Below, piece by piece: positions 21,990 to 34,084 of a DNA stretch of 64,000 bases (positions are counted from its first letter, which is position 1; the number at the start of each line of letters is the position of its first letter). The notes under the pieces are model-generated. The model was not told where the DNA came from, ran no database searches, and was given only the letters and a program-made list of their open reading frames with translations. Both the position numbers and the translations under genes were made by a program. The stretch is from Reticulitermes speratus. Taxonomy: Eukaryota > Arthropoda > Insecta > Blattodea > Rhinotermitidae. The DNA lies in contig JAJKFL010000003.1 of NCBI GenBank assembly GCA_021186555.1, positions 34,522,908-34,586,907 on the forward strand. Direction: 5' to 3'.

Positions 21990-23210
21990 GTGCTTACGTT
22001 TTGATAGAATGCTCCAATAGAAAGCAGCACTTTGCTGTCCATATCTCTGGACAGAGGTATGAAAACAAAGGAGAATATAATACAGTGTTAAGTGTTCGGG
22101 TTAGAGAAAAGACGACGGATGACAAGGGACAAGAGAATATTCGTGTTCATGTAATTTTGAAATTTGCTAATTTACGGCCATATCATAAGGAATTACACCG
22201 AAGTATTAAAAGAAATAATGCTTTGACAGAGAAATGCTGACCACACTGGGTGAAAGAACTGTGTCATAAAACCTGCAGTTCATACGCTCAAAATCAAAAG
22301 GTTAACCACAGGTTATAATAGTTTAATTTTTAAGTACACAGTTGTACTTTCAGCATTCACTCTGCCAGTAACGTAAGGCCTAATCTTGTTACGTACGCTT
22401 CTAAAAGTAACATTCGAATACTTCAATGATGACGTAGAAGAGTGGTATTTTTTAACCAGCACCCTTTGTTTTATAACTAAATACACGTCTATATTTACAG
22501 TTTAACCAATTACATATATCTGTGCACCCCAATCACTTCCAAACCAATTGATGATTTTTTTAACAAAACATTGTTAAACATTACGCCATTATTGGCAGCA
22601 CCCCTTCTCAACATTTCAGTTCACTGCCATCAACTTGGAGGTCGTGCAAACTTCGGAAATTTGGAAGGACACTACATATCACCAAGTAGTATCAGGTCTC
22701 GAGATCTGGTGTAATTACAGATCATCAAACAATAGACTATAGAGCTTTTGGTACAGTAATATTTTCTCTGTAGGATGTGAAGAAACCAAACGGCTGCCTC
22801 GCTAAATATAGAGGCGTAATGGTGATGAGTACTGAACCACTGACCGTCAACAAAGTAATCATCTAAGACACGCTAACAATTTGGCCCTGATGTAAGGGGC
22901 AGTTCTGCAAATGAACGATCCATGGGGCATTTGAATTCCAGTAATATAATTTGCACGTGTGTAGGTTGTAGTTTTATATACTGCCCGGGGAGGGATTTAA
23001 CACACAAAATCAGTTCGCTTGTGCTTAATGCAAACAGCAACGCCTCAAACTGTACAGATCAGCTAACATGATATGTTATCTTTCACAGGTCTTTCATTCT
23101 TCAAGAAGCGTGTTTTAAGCAATTACATGAAACCAGCCGGTCAGGTGTCTGAGTCATTTAAAGATAATTGTCTATAATGTTATATCGGCCCTTATATTTT
23201 GCAAAGTGAA
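21990..23210. other. Non-coding stretch, nothing recognised
   Basis: A 79-codon frame at 22001-22240 has no known domain. No repeat structure was noticed. Confidence 0.4.
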
Positions 23211-23214
23211 GTGA

Positions 23215-24700
23215 AAAAAAAGCTATCAAGGAGATGAGGGATAAGAAGGCCACAGGAGATGATGATGTACCTGGGGATGTACTCAAATTGTTGGGAGAAG
23301 ATGGTCTCAAAATAATGAGACAGCTATATATAACTATATATATATAACTGGAGAGTGGCCCAGAGATTTAATTGAAGTTACGATTGCCTTAAAGAAGAAG
23401 CCCAAAGCTACAAAATGCGGCGAACATCGCACATACGGCAAAGATACTAGCGAGGATACTTAGAAGAAGGATTGAAAGGAAAGTTGAGGATGCAATTGGA
23501 GAAGATCAGTTTGGATTTAGAAGATGAAAAGGAACTAGGAACGCAATTGGGATGCTGAGAATAATATCAGAACGAATCTTGGACATAGATGAGGAATTGT
23601 GTGCTTGCTTCATAGACTGGCAGAAGGCATTTGACCGTGTCAACTGGACCAAATTAATGCAGATCCTAAAGGGAACTGGGATAGACTGGCGCGAAAGAAG
23701 TTTGATCAGCAAATTGTACGTGGAACAGAGTGTTAAAGTATGACTGGATCAAGGGGAGACGAGAAGTGTGAAGATTGGAAGAGGAGTTAGACAAGGTTGC
23801 TGTTTGTCACCGATTCTGTTCAACTTATAGAGCAAGTACCTCACCAAGGAAGCTCTTGAAGGGTTTGGAGACTTCAAAATAGGAGGACAAGTATTTCGCA
23901 CTGTGAAATATGCAGATGACCTTGTGCTACTGGCTAAGGAAGAAACGGTGCTACAGGGCATGATTGTTAGACAAATTGAAATTGGAAGACGCTACGGAAT
24001 GGAAATGAATATGGAAAAAACGAAGGTAATGAGAATCTCAAGAGAACCCTAACCAATAAAAATTATGATAGATCAAAAACAATTGGAGAATGTGGAATAT
24101 TTTAATTATTTGGGTAGCATGATAACAAATGATGCAAGGTGTACACGTGAAATTAAATTCAGAATTTCCATGGCAAAAGCAGCATTCAACAAGAGAAGAC
24201 TCTTTTCACCAGCAAACTGGACTTAAATTTAAGGAAGAAACTAGTAAAATGTTGCATTTGGAGCATAGCTTTGTGTGGTGTTGAAAAGTGAACACTTCGG
24301 AAAGTAGATCAGAAATACCTGGAAAGTTTTGAAATGTGGTGCTGGAGAAGAATGGAGACCAGTTGGACCGATCGTGTGAGAAATGAAGAAGTATTACACA
24401 GAGTCAAGGAGGAGAGGAATATCCTTTATAGAATGAAAAGATGAACGGCTAACTGAATTGGTCACATCTTGCGTAGAAACTGCCTTCTAAAACACGTGAT
24501 TGAAGGTAAGTTAGAGGGAAGGATAGAAATGACGGGAAGACGAGGAAGAAGGCGTTAGCAGCTACTGGATGACCTTAAGGAAAAGAGAAGATCTGGAAAT
24601 GGAAAGGGGAAGCACTAGATCGCATCCTATGGAGAACTCGATTTGGAAGAGGGTACGGACCTGTCGTAAGAGACTACAGAAGAAAGTGTTATATCTTAGC
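23215..24700 (+). pseudogene. LINE reverse transcriptase pseudogene (5' truncated)
   Basis: The conceptual product is the reverse transcriptase and C-terminal part of a non-LTR retrotransposon, which copies its RNA at a nicked target site. In order: KKATGDDDVPGD near 23247-23282, a QFGF motif near 23508, FIDWQKAFDRVNW at 23610-23648, GVRQGCCLSPILFN near 23785, the catalytic YADD at 23909-23920, then YLGSMI and, near 24300-24560, a tail with LRKVDQKYLESFEMW, HILRRNCLLKHVI and GRRGRR. In-frame stops occur near 23524, 23742 and 23828; the frame before and after them is unchanged up to YADD, so those are point mutations. A TA-rich stutter interrupts the N-terminal part near 23320-23350. The endonuclease domain is absent. 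Confidence 0.9.
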
Positions 24701-24704
24701 TCGT

Positions 24705-25885
24705 TAGTGTTAACTGTGACTGAAGGGTGAGTGATAGAGTAACATAAAGTGGTACATTGTAACAAATGCCAGATTATGCGACGTGAGCTTATTGTGAATG
24801 GCATATCATATTTTAAAAGCTGAGAAGGTGAGCGCTGAAGTTGTTGTGAACACACTAATGAAACTTTGGTTAATTATGATTATGATGAGGCCACGTAAAT
24901 AATTTCCCTGGTTGGTGGGATGGCTGCGGTCAAGGCTTGCCCCTTTATGGCTACTGTTGTCCATATCCCCTCTAGTATGTGGCAACAAGCCCAAAATCCT
25001 TGTCGCCAGCGAAGTTTATCTCGTGGTTGTCACTAGCAACACTCGTGTGAAAAGAAAGGCTATGCTACTCGAGGGGAATATACAAAAGAGGAAAACGTAA
25101 CAGCTCAAAAGACATGTGGAAGGGGGTCAGGCAAAGGGACTTCTGTCTATGTCCTCAGTATAACGGAGTGTCCATGAGCTGCTCAAGAAAGTTTCTGATC
25201 CATAGAATTAGATACATGGTTAAATATCTGAAATGCTCAGAGAGACCATTTGCGCTGAAGTTTTACTGAACACTTAACACGGAATTAAATTTCGACTTTT
25301 CAACATTAACTTGAGCGCCAACCAAAGGAGAAGAATATTATGTCACCATGAATTTTTGTATAGGCCTACACCCCTTTTCTCCTCTGTCATAAGCCACATG
25401 GCCCAAAATATCCTAGTTTATTAAATGGCATTATCTTAACAATACCAGGTGATTGTAGTGGTCCGTATTAGTCACCAGATGTCTGTATTAGCCACGAACT
25501 TCTACTATCCTGAAATTTTTTTATACATCTGAGGCACAAATACATTACTAAATCGCCCTCTCCCAGCCCCAGCTGCTTAGTTATTTAAATTCCTCCATCA
25601 AAAGGTGAGACCAAGTTTGAAGTCCTCACAAAAGAAGTTCCAACATTATTGCTGCCTGTTCCCTGATCCTTAATGTTTCGGTAAATAGATTGATAACAAT
25701 TTTCGTAGTGAATGTCCGGAATTTATTCTTCTTGTAATTCATCATAATACTTTCTTTCATTACAGTGAAACTTTGTTAGCCGCACGTCCAAAACCCAAGC
25801 TGGTTGTCAGTTGTCTCAGTTCTTATTCACTACATTTATTGTTACCTTCCATGTCTGAGACCTATGACACTGAAAGCGCTGATAG
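24705..25885. other. Non-coding stretch with a LINE-tail scrap
   Basis: No gene recognised. At 25172-25205 GAGCTGCTCAAGAAAG followed by GATCCATAG resembles the end of family b LINE tails. A 62-codon frame at 24912-25100 shows no domain. Confidence 0.4.
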
Positions 25886-25889
25886 TCGC

Positions 25890-26050
25890 CGTCCTTCTGT
25901 TGCAGATACCCGGGTTCTACCCCAGGTCAGTTAGTGAGGGATTGGTGGTGGGTGACGTGGCACTGAAATAGGGTTTTCTCCAATTACATTGGTTTTCCTG
26001 TGTCATATTTATTCCATCACTGCTCCATACTCTTATGACTTTCATCTGCT
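25890..26050 (+). mobile_element. SINE family A, partial copy
   Basis: Begins around a B-box-like GGGTTCTACCCC (25910-25921) and continues with GACGTGGCACTGAAATAGG, GGTTTTCCTGTGTCATATTT and CACTGCTCCATACTC, parallel to the complete copy at 14867. The A-box half is not recognisable and no target duplication was found. Confidence 0.7.
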
Positions 26051-26100
26051 TACGACGCGATATAATCTTAGCAATTGACAAGCACGTGAGATAAAACGCC

Positions 26101-26148
26101 TCTCTCTCTCTCTCCCCCCCTTCCCTCTCTTCCCTCTCCATCTCTATC
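26101..26148 (+). repeat. CT-rich simple repeat
   Basis: A (CT)n run followed by C- and CCTCT-rich sequence next to the SINE end. Confidence 0.85.
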
Positions 26149-26164
26149 CGCAACTTAGAACGCA

Positions 26165-26265
26165 GTATGCCCTACTGACAAGGAACCACCTTCAGGTTCC
26201 TTAAAATGGGGAAATTTCTTGACTCGATAAGAAATTTTTAACTTCTCAAGAAAGGATCATGGATC
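26165..26265 (+). pseudogene. LINE family b 3'-terminal fragment
   Basis: Contains CCTTCAGGTTCCTTAAAATG, GGGGAAATTTCTTGACTCG and TTAACTTCTCAAGAAAGGA, the terminal order seen at 36400-36460 and 44340-44430. Only the 3' untranslated end remains. Confidence 0.65.
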
Positions 26266-26919
26266 AGGCAGTCAGTCACTTTGTAGCCAGCGTGTATCTC
26301 ATATCTCATTCCTGTTTGTTAATTTTTTTTCCAAACTGTAAAACGTTTTAAACATTTTGAAGTAGTTTATTACATACTGGATACTTAGCCTATACATGAC
26401 TTAGTTTCTATAGTTGGTACAGCGTCCATTAATAGTGTCGGTCAGCACGCCACTGTAACCGTGACTAGTGTACTGTGTTGACGAAAGTAGTCTTGCACAT
26501 AGTATATTATTCCGTGACAAATAAATTGTTTGGTGGCAATGTAAAGCATATGCGTGGAGCCGTTTTGATACGTTGGAAATAATGAGCCGTCAAATGATTA
26601 TTGCTGTTATGCATACAAACACGTACATTGGTTAAAACATTTGTAGTTTATGGCGGCGAGAGTCGGTCACCGCCAGTTTCGTTACATTAATCATTTTAGA
26701 ACCAGTCCTGTCACCTGTTGTGCTGATATAAACAAGTCACCGTCGTATTGCGAATTTACAGTCACTGAGATGTATCATTTCCAGGAAAGTACATATTTTG
26801 ATTTGCGCATCCGAATGTAATTTTTTGCTGTAATTAAATAGTTCTGATTGTATAAGCCCATTTCAATGAACATTTGTTCAATACTATCTATAGGAAGGAA
26901 GGCTCATATCCAAGGTAAA

Positions 26920-27222
26920 GGTAAAGCAATCCCATTACAGGCCTGGACAGGCCCTTTGGGTTCAAGGAGGTTGAGGCTCCCAGACTTCTAGACAATCGGC
27001 ACATGAAGGTGGTAAGGTTGTCAGCCCTATGCACCGGCCGCCTTTACCCCCAGGAAATATTCCTGGTACTCATTTGTGTTAGAGGCTGAGTCGGTCCCAG
27101 GGCCATAGTGCGACCGAAACGGTTACGTCAATGAATAATTTCAATGACAACATCGGGAATCGAACCCGCGACGTTCCGGCTTGTAGCTCAGTGCCTCAAC
27201 AAACTGCACCACCGCGTGCCAA
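26920..27222 (-). mobile_element. tRNA-derived SINE, family C, near full length
   Basis: On the minus strand it begins near 27222 with a tRNA-like head: GGTGGTGCAGTTTGTTGAGG as A-box region and a perfect B-box GGGTTCGATTCCC near 27160. The body includes CCTCTAACACAAATGAG and GGGGGTAAAGGCGGCCGG, and it ends with CTTTACCTTTACC. A 5'-truncated copy lies at 42734-42979. The good B-box suggests a functional polymerase III promoter when it inserted. No clear target duplication was seen. Confidence 0.85.
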
Positions 27223-27224
27223 TA

Positions 27225-28580
27225 TTCAAGATATTGATGAATAATTTATCTTGTTTTTGAAGAAAAATCATGTAGACCACATATTTGAATTCAAAAAGTA
27301 CATGAAGATATCCAAGGATGATTTCGCCCTTTCGGATCTTTCCTGCCTGGATTTCCGGTGTCCTTCAGTTAGGCTTACTATAGAATTCTAAAGTATTAGA
27401 CTACAGAGGCCTGTGCATTTTTTTATACCTCACGTGCTGTTATTCACAAATCATAAGAGTATGTACGTAACTTAGTTAATAACAACTTAGTTCCTCTGTC
27501 AATTTTACTTCCTCAGCTCCTCTACATGCATGGTGCCCAACATACAGGCAGAGGAAGTACAAGCTAAACATTTTCGTTCATTAATCCTTTAAAACATCAA
27601 GATAGAGAAAGACAAAGTTAAGAAATAATATTAGAATGCAACTGAAAGCGGAAGTCACGAGAAGAATGAGAGGGACTTTATTTCCTGGAGAGGGGAGAGA
27701 TTGAACACCTTTTTATAGGATTTGAAGGCTCGGCCGCCCGCCCTCTCGTCCTTTTGATAGGAATACCATGAAAGTAGTGATGTTAGAATGGTGAGAAATA
27801 CTGGCTTGAACCTCGGATTGCGGAAATTTTATTTCATGTCTAGCGGTGAAAGTAATAATTTCAAACAATAATTCACTGGTCTCTTAGGACATGCGATTCG
27901 TATAAACAATCCTCTAAACTTTATTTCCTACCCCTCAGTAAACACATTACATCTCCATTTGAAAGACCGTTTATTTTATGCTGTTCAGGGAAACAGTCTC
28001 CGTTTATTGTGACAATTGTACAAAACACACAAATCCAATGTGTGGTAAAAATGCAGTTACTTGATGTTAAAGCAGGGCGTAAATGAAGTTACGACAGGGC
28101 TTTAAAGGGTTGAAAAGATATGAATGTAAGACTTGTCTTCAAAACTCAGTGACAAGCCTACATTTATGCGTAACAGACGGAGTGACGATATTAACCGCGT
28201 TGACTTGCAGCAAAACACATGGACTTGTAAAGTAATGTAATTTACGTAACAGGAAATGGACATCACATCAATTTCAAAACAGAAAAGTAATCGATATGTA
28301 CTTATAACCTTTTAACTTTTAGTGGTTACTCTCTGTATTAACAGATTAAACACCATAAAATCTCTCGCATTTTTCTCAGAATATCCATGTCTTTCATGTT
28401 ATCCTCAGAATAAACTGTTATTATTTCCCTGAACACCATTAGCTGTTTCGTCTTCAAGACGCTATCATAATTTGGTCTGTTTCAGGAAGCAAATGAGTTT
28501 CCGGATATATAAGAGATTTAGATTGATTACCGACTAGTCAGTCACTGTCTTTTCACCGCTGCAGTCTGAGCTAGATCACA
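27225..28580. other. Non-coding stretch, nothing recognised
   Basis: AT-rich sequence without recognisable exon or repeat. Confidence 0.4.
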
Positions 28581-28584
28581 AGCC

Positions 28585-28675
28585 AGTCCATGTGACAATG
28601 GGATAGGTTCTTCTCGGAGCACTTCGGTTTTTCCCTGTCAGTATCATTCCACCATTGCCCCATACTCATCTTTAT
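28585..28675 (+). mobile_element. SINE family A, 3' fragment
   Basis: Carries CCATGTGACAATGGGATAGG, GGAGCACTTCGGTTTTTCCC and CCACCATTGCCCCATACTC, matching the body of the copy at 14867. The tRNA-like head is missing. Confidence 0.65.
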
Positions 28676-28779
28676 CTTACGCCATTCTTATCAGAACAAC
28701 AATCGGGCGAATGATAGGAAACTTTTAACAAACGACGAAAAAACAGTTTTTAGGCGTGTTCGCCAAATTGTGAAAAGCG

Positions 28780-29310
28780 ACTATTAGCTTCGTCATGTTT
28801 GTCTGTCCGTCCGCCACTCCGTTCGCATGGAACAACTCGGCTCCCTCTGGACGGATTTTCATGAAATTTGATATTTGAGTATTTTTTCGAAGTTGTGTGA
28901 ATAAAATCCAAGTTTCTTTAAAATCCGACAAGAATAACGTGTACTTTACATGAAGGCGAAAGTACATTTATGATAATTTCTCCCTGGATTCTTCTTAGAA
29001 TAAAAAATATTTCATACAAAGTTGTAGAGAGAATCAAAACACACATTTTATATTCAGTAACTTTTCTCCGAAAATCGTGCCATTTATAACATAATGTGGA
29101 AAAGTAAGGTACAGCTGGACAGGCCACAGAAGACAAGACGGCGCATGCGCTTTGCATGGTGGATAACTAAGGCTACACACACACTCAGAATAAGTAATAC
29201 TTATTGCTTTTCCACGGCATCAATGGTTACGCGAACGCGCCTCAATATTACGTTATACCTACATTGCCTCTCTTGTTTAGGAATCCAAAGTGTTAATGGA
29301 AGGTAGCATG
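28780..29310 (+). repeat. Dispersed 'TCCGTC' repeat, longest copy
   Basis: Starts with a GTCTGTCCGTCCGCC string and a GGACGGATTTTCATGAAATT string, then continues through the block shared with 21660-21985. Its first part also matches 2985-3060 (minus) and 63070-63140. The 70-79 codon frames inside have no known domain. It may be a non-autonomous transposon. Confidence 0.65.
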
Positions 29311-29526
29311 TGGATTATATGCTACTATATCTTTCTCTCTTATTAATTTATACCGTCTATACTTCGTCTCTGGACTACATACTCGAAGACCGTTTCAGAT
29401 ACATGATACAAAAAGCGACTAGTGTCTACACCTGTTTCACTGCAAGGCAGTACATAGGCCCGCACTTTGAAAATTAGTCTTCTGCGATTTGACGTCATGC
29501 AGTTGCGAAGTCGGTAAAAAGAAATT

Positions 29527-29590
29527 TGGAAGGACCTGCTGCCTTCATCTTCAGAAAACAGAAGCAGGAGATTTCTCTGAAACGATACTG
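29527..29590. repeat. Palindrome containing hammerhead-like motif (second type)
   Basis: The two halves are inverted copies (GGACCTGCTGCCTTC and GAAGCAGGAGATTTC). The minus strand has a perfect CTGAAGA core (29554-29548), extra T, stem II GAAGG (29546-29542) with CCTTC (29533-29529), but CAAAT replaces GAAAC, so G12 is lost. Confidence 0.6.
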
Positions 29591-29599
29591 GTGTAACAA

Positions 29600-31225
29600 A
29601 CTATGTGGCGTTACCTGACTGGAGACCGCAATATTAATGTTTACCGCCGTGAAGGCCTCAAATCCCATATACGCTGTACTATTTAGTGCATGAAGCGATC
29701 TTTTCGGTATTAAAAGTACGAACACCAGACGGCACTACAGTAATAAAATATATAAAATATCCGTGATGTCGCATTTGCATCCTTTTAGTTTTTAACCTAA
29801 ATGTAATAAATGTAAGTAGTGTTCTGTTTGCCGTAATTTCGATGAGCCAGTTGTATTTTACGGTTTTTTTAAACCATTCTCAGGCAGAAATTATATATGA
29901 CCCTACTTTTTTGATATATGTATAAGTATATGAACGTACTATACCAAGAGTGTTAAGTGCATGCAAATAATTAGTTATACACTTCGGAGGGTGTGGTTCA
30001 ATTCAAAGCAAGGATCTGGATGGAGAATAAATGTTTGTTTTGCTCAGGTTTTGCAGTATTATGTTCTCTCCTTCTTTAGTTTCTTTCTATCGCACAGAAA
30101 ACCCCTCACTGAATCCTATTTCTTCTTTCCAAGAAATGCTGTTTGTGGTTCTGCCTCGCTAAAGGCAAGGCAGGTTTTTTTTCCACTTCCACTTCCTTGT
30201 GCCTCCGCAAGTCACATTTTCCTTTACCATTTCATCAAAAGACGGTCTGAAGCGTTTGCGAGACAGAGTGATTCCTGGCGATGCTCCTGCAAAGCCATCA
30301 AGTTTGAGAATTGTCACCTCAAAGAGCAAGAAGGTGTCTTCCTAGACCACTCTCTTATCCACCTCTTAAATGTATAGTAATTTATGCAGTGGTGTCCGTT
30401 TATGCAACATTTGGCATTCATGCCTATTCCCGAGTTTTATGACATATTCTGCCGTTTCAGCTTTCCTGTTGAAGAACATATTGCTACATTTTTATTCTTT
30501 GCTGGTGGCTTTGGCAGTCTCATAACAACGTGTTTCGTGCCCTTCAAATTGTGTTGAAAACAAATCATAATTCTTTATGTACTTTCCTACCGCTACGAAA
30601 TAGGTTTCTTGCTACAGGTATCGTAAATCACTTTTAACCACGTGATGGATATCTAGGCTTATTAAGACATGTTGCATGATGTTTTCGGAAAGAGTAGTAG
30701 ATGTAGTTTTGTTTATGATAATAGCAGACAATCCCACAAGGTACTAAGTCTGTGTTTATGTCTTTTAAGTTGCAAGGGCGTTCCTCTTTCCCCACCTACT
30801 TGATTTTCTTTTTATTGTAACTACTTAACAGTCCTGAAAAGTTATTGTCAAAGCTCTACATTTTCTTAAAAGAGAGACTTTAAGCTAATGTGAAGATAGG
30901 CTAGTATGGTGGTCGAGGAATGAAAGGAGCAGCGGAGAGGGGAAAAGATTGCAGTAACTCACTAAGATGAGAAGAAGAAGAAGAAATACAATCGTGAAGC
31001 GGCCTTGTTAACAACCTGTAATTACGATGCACATCTTTATCGCTTTGGCTTTCTGTGTTCACTCTTACGTTTAAGTAGTAGACACTGTTGTGATAAACCC
31101 TCGCTTTGTATTGTACAGTGCAAAGCTGTAACAACAAAATGAGCCATCAGCCATCCGGTAAGCCTCAAGTCTCTTGCAGCATACGGCGTACAAAGACTGA
31201 AGTATAGCGCAGTATGCTATGCAAA
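29600..31225. other. Non-coding stretch; longest open frame is unrecognised
   Basis: A 138-codon plus-strand frame at 29961-30377 is the longest in the window with both ends, but it is F/S-rich, has no domain I recognise and follows no exon signals I trust. Otherwise nothing is seen. Confidence 0.35.
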
Positions 31226-31227
31226 CT

Positions 31228-31275
31228 GACCTAACTGCATGGGAGCAGAGTCCGTGTTGAGAAACTAAGAATTTT
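31228..31275 (-). pseudogene. LINE family b terminal scrap
   Basis: On the minus strand: TTCTTAGTTTCTCAACACGG then CTCCCATGCAGTTAGG, the same end order as the minus copy at 49605. It abuts the left edge of the large foldback. Confidence 0.5.
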
Positions 31276-31344
31276 TAGTTATCAACTATAAGGACCAAAT
31301 AACACAATCCCAAAGCATTATATGTTCGTACATTTACCACACTA

Positions 31345-31388
31345 TTACATGTTTCGGCCAAATTGTACAGCCATCATCAGGTCGTCTA
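31345..31388 (-). ncRNA. Hammerhead-like motif, full core
   Basis: Minus strand: CTGATGA (31380-31374), extra T, stem II GGCT with GGCC (one U-G pair), GAAA, then CATGTA as minimal stem III. Core bases are all intact. Stem I pairing across the motif is poor. It faces outward on the left arm of the large foldback. Confidence 0.55.
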
Positions 31389-31812
31389 CGAAGCCACATA
31401 AAGAACGTGCGACTTAGGAAGAGGATTTTTTTATTAAAAAACTAAGCTACTATTCCAAGGTGGAACAATAATTAATATAAAATAGTATTTGAAAACAGAT
31501 TAAATAGATAAATAATTAAAAGCCAATATATGCTGTTGAATTCCCCCGTTGTTTTGGAGTAGTATATGTTTTTAAGCACCCTGTGTTAATAATGAAAGTC
31601 GGTAGGTCTGTAACGTATTGGCGTGTAGTGGATATAGGTTACGTAACTTTTACTTCAGTTTTGCAATGTATATATATATATTATCTATTTTAAACTACTC
31701 TTATATATTAATAATTATTCCATTTTGAATAATAGCTTAGTTTTATAACAACATATTCACTGTTTGTAATAGGAGAGGCCCCTTCCTATGTCACAGTTTT
31801 TTTATATGGATT

Positions 31813-31952
31813 TGTAGACTACATGACGATGGCCGCAATATGTAGACTACATGACGATGGCCGCAATATGTAGACTGCATGACGATGGCCGCAACATGTA
31901 GACTACATGACGATGGCCGCAATATGTAGACTACATAACGATGGCCGCAACA
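31813..31952 (+). repeat. Five 28-bp tandem units derived from the hammerhead-like motif
   Basis: Units start at 31813, 31841, 31869, 31897 and 31925, each beginning TGTAGACTAC and holding ACGATGGCCGCAA; only three positions vary. Aligned to the left-arm motif, a unit keeps GTAGAC, TGA-CGATGGCC and GCAACATGTAG but has lost the hairpin loop and half of stem II. There are no spacers, so it is not a CRISPR array. Confidence 0.9.
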
Positions 31953-32029
31953 TGTAGTGTGGTAAATGCACGAACATATAATGTTTAGGGGTTATGTTAT
32001 TTGGTCCATATACTTGATAACTGATTGAT

Positions 32030-34080
32030 CAACACAACTGGATAATGTTTCCTAAAGCTGAATTTTAGGTTTTCGCAGCGGTGTACCTGAGGATTCTGTT
32101 CTTCTGAGATATCGCACTCGACATTTCGACAGAAGGTAATGTCCTCACCTTCAATAGTCCCTCAACCTAGCGACCCTTGAAGACGAAACACGGCTTTCCC
32201 TCGAAGCTTCGGGACCCAATTACATAGTGACGGAGCTAAAAGCTGCACGACACAAACCCGAAATCTGATTACCGTGTTCACAATAACACGTCACTGGTTC
32301 CCTTCATGAGCTAGATGAATCCAGTCCAAATTGTCACATGCTATAACTTTATGATCCACTTTAACTGCAGTTTTCCATCTACGTCTACTTCCGCCACATT
32401 GTCTTTTCTTCAGATTATTAATCTAATTTTTCTAATTTTCAACTCTATTGTATTGCCCATCTCATTCTACTTCATTTAATGACCCTAATAATATCTGGTG
32501 TATATTGCAATTACGCAGTTGTCTTTAGCCTCCTCCTATATTCTCCCTCTTAATTCCAAATACTTTCCCATAACCTATTTCTCCGGGCGTTGGGTTTCAG
32601 CCAGCGTCCAATGTGTACCCGGGTAAAGCGACCGGAGCGTAAAGTTGACTGCTCACTTCCACATAATGTCTCAGTTAAGAATAAGTGTAGCCATACCTCT
32701 TCTCCCCCTGTATGCTTTAATGTCGTGGACAGCGACTTAATTTCTTCACTTTTTTCTCAGATATCATCAAGCCATAGCCTTCCCTTCATTAGCATAAGAT
32801 ACAACCAGTATCCTTATGTAAAACCGATATAATGCTGTACCGCCGACGTATTTAACAGTTGTAATCACAAATACGAGTTGTGACAGGCGGTAGTTTTTCA
32901 CGTTCACAAAGCTGTCTGTGTTTTTGGGATTATCCGTTCTTTATATGGAGTAGTCCATCAATACTGCATCACTCATGAGGGAAATATACATCAAAATGTT
33001 ACATTTGTGAATTATAACACTTTTATGGAAAGTAGTCGAATGAAGTTAGGCCTATATTCCCCGACAGAATCATTATAATTTTACACTGTCTGACATAAAT
33101 ACAGAAGCATATCTTCTTTCACACAAGGTATAAATTGTCTAAATTTTCGAATAATTACAAACAATTGTATGAATTGCAAAACAATCGTAAATTTTGAAGG
33201 TAAAGGTAAACCTGTTCGTGTGCACGCCATGAAGATATGTAGGGGAAGTAGATATATAGCTCCTCTTATTCTTATCTCCGGCACCTGGTAGAAATGAGTG
33301 GTTGATTTCACGCCCCGGCCACCTGCGTATATTGTAGCAGTTTAGGGTCCTTTTGTGTCTCATTTCGTCTGAAAGCCCTGAAAACAAGTATTTGTTTCTT
33401 CAGTAGGCAAGGCTCTTTCTGGGCTTGTCTTAAAGTTGTAAGTCCAAGAGAATGGAGATCATACAACAAACGTAGAAATAAAGTAGGAAAGGCAATGAAT
33501 GTAATAAAGTTAGTTGTAAAGTTGTTTACACTACCTTTGGTTTGTAAAAAAATACTTATTTAAAGTCCGTGTTTCTCCACTCTTTTCTCTTCGAGTGGGT
33601 GGATTTTAATAAAACTTGGTATCTATGTCATATCGCTGTAACATCTTACTGTCTCACTGCGGCAGCCAAATTTTGAATTTCGTAACATACATAATACAAA
33701 GAACAGCATCACGAACACGTGCATCTCGAGATTAGTATTTCCTCTTATCCATTTCATGTGGGTTGATGTACAGGGAAGCGAAGTGATGTCAGTAATTTCC
33801 AGAATTCATACATATACACAGGGGTCCACAAGCACTGGGCGCCAGGTTGCGAGGGCGGCTAAATTTTTATGATTGAGCCTAATATTTTTGGGTCTTGGTT
33901 TTAGAACTTGCCTCATGTCACCTTTCTGGCGCCTAAAATTTTGAGATGGCTGCTAGGTTTTAGTAAAATATTATGCGCCCATGTATGTGCGTATATAGGC
34001 CTCTGCGAGTGTAAAGGAAATGTTAATTTCTTTAACAATAGCTATACACTAAAATTGTTTCATGCAGTGTTATAGCTAAG
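32030..34080. other. Non-coding stretch with two SINE B scraps
   Basis: At 32600-32650 GGGTAAAGCGACCGGAGCG resembles the family B body. At 33190-33330 the minus strand has CCTTCATGG-like sequence (CTTCATGGCGTGCACACG) and ends in TTTACCTTTACC, a family B 3' end. A TCCGTC-type fragment lies near 33590-33640. No gene is recognised. Confidence 0.45.
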
Positions 34081-34084
34081 CTTA

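Larger units (their letters stand above)
31276..32023. repeat. Large foldback element, about 750 bp
   Basis: The outer arms pair AGTTATCAACTATA-AGGACC (31278 on) with the reverse of the stretch ending near 32023; both contain GGACCAAATAAC and TATATGTTCGT. Inner arms at about 31432-31520 and 31665-31750 also match inversely (CTAAGCT...GGAAC...ATTAATAT). The left arm carries one hammerhead-like motif (31345-31388); at the equivalent place the right arm carries five 28-bp units. The centre (about 31525-31660) is unpaired and non-coding. Confidence 0.8.

Noticed and set aside
27140-27222. Possible true tRNA gene on the minus strand
   Set aside because: A perfect B-box is present, but the sequence runs on into SINE family C, and a second copy of that body exists at 42734.
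29961-30377. 138-codon open frame on the plus strand
   Set aside because: Biased composition, no domain recognised, and no convincing splice or start context; such length is expected by chance in 64 kb.
31813-31952. CRISPR-like array
   Set aside because: The 28-bp units are directly adjacent with no spacers, and the host appears to be an insect.
32090-32145. CTGAGGA followed by TTTCGAC as another ribozyme motif
   Set aside because: The intervening bases do not form a stem II and GAAAC is absent.
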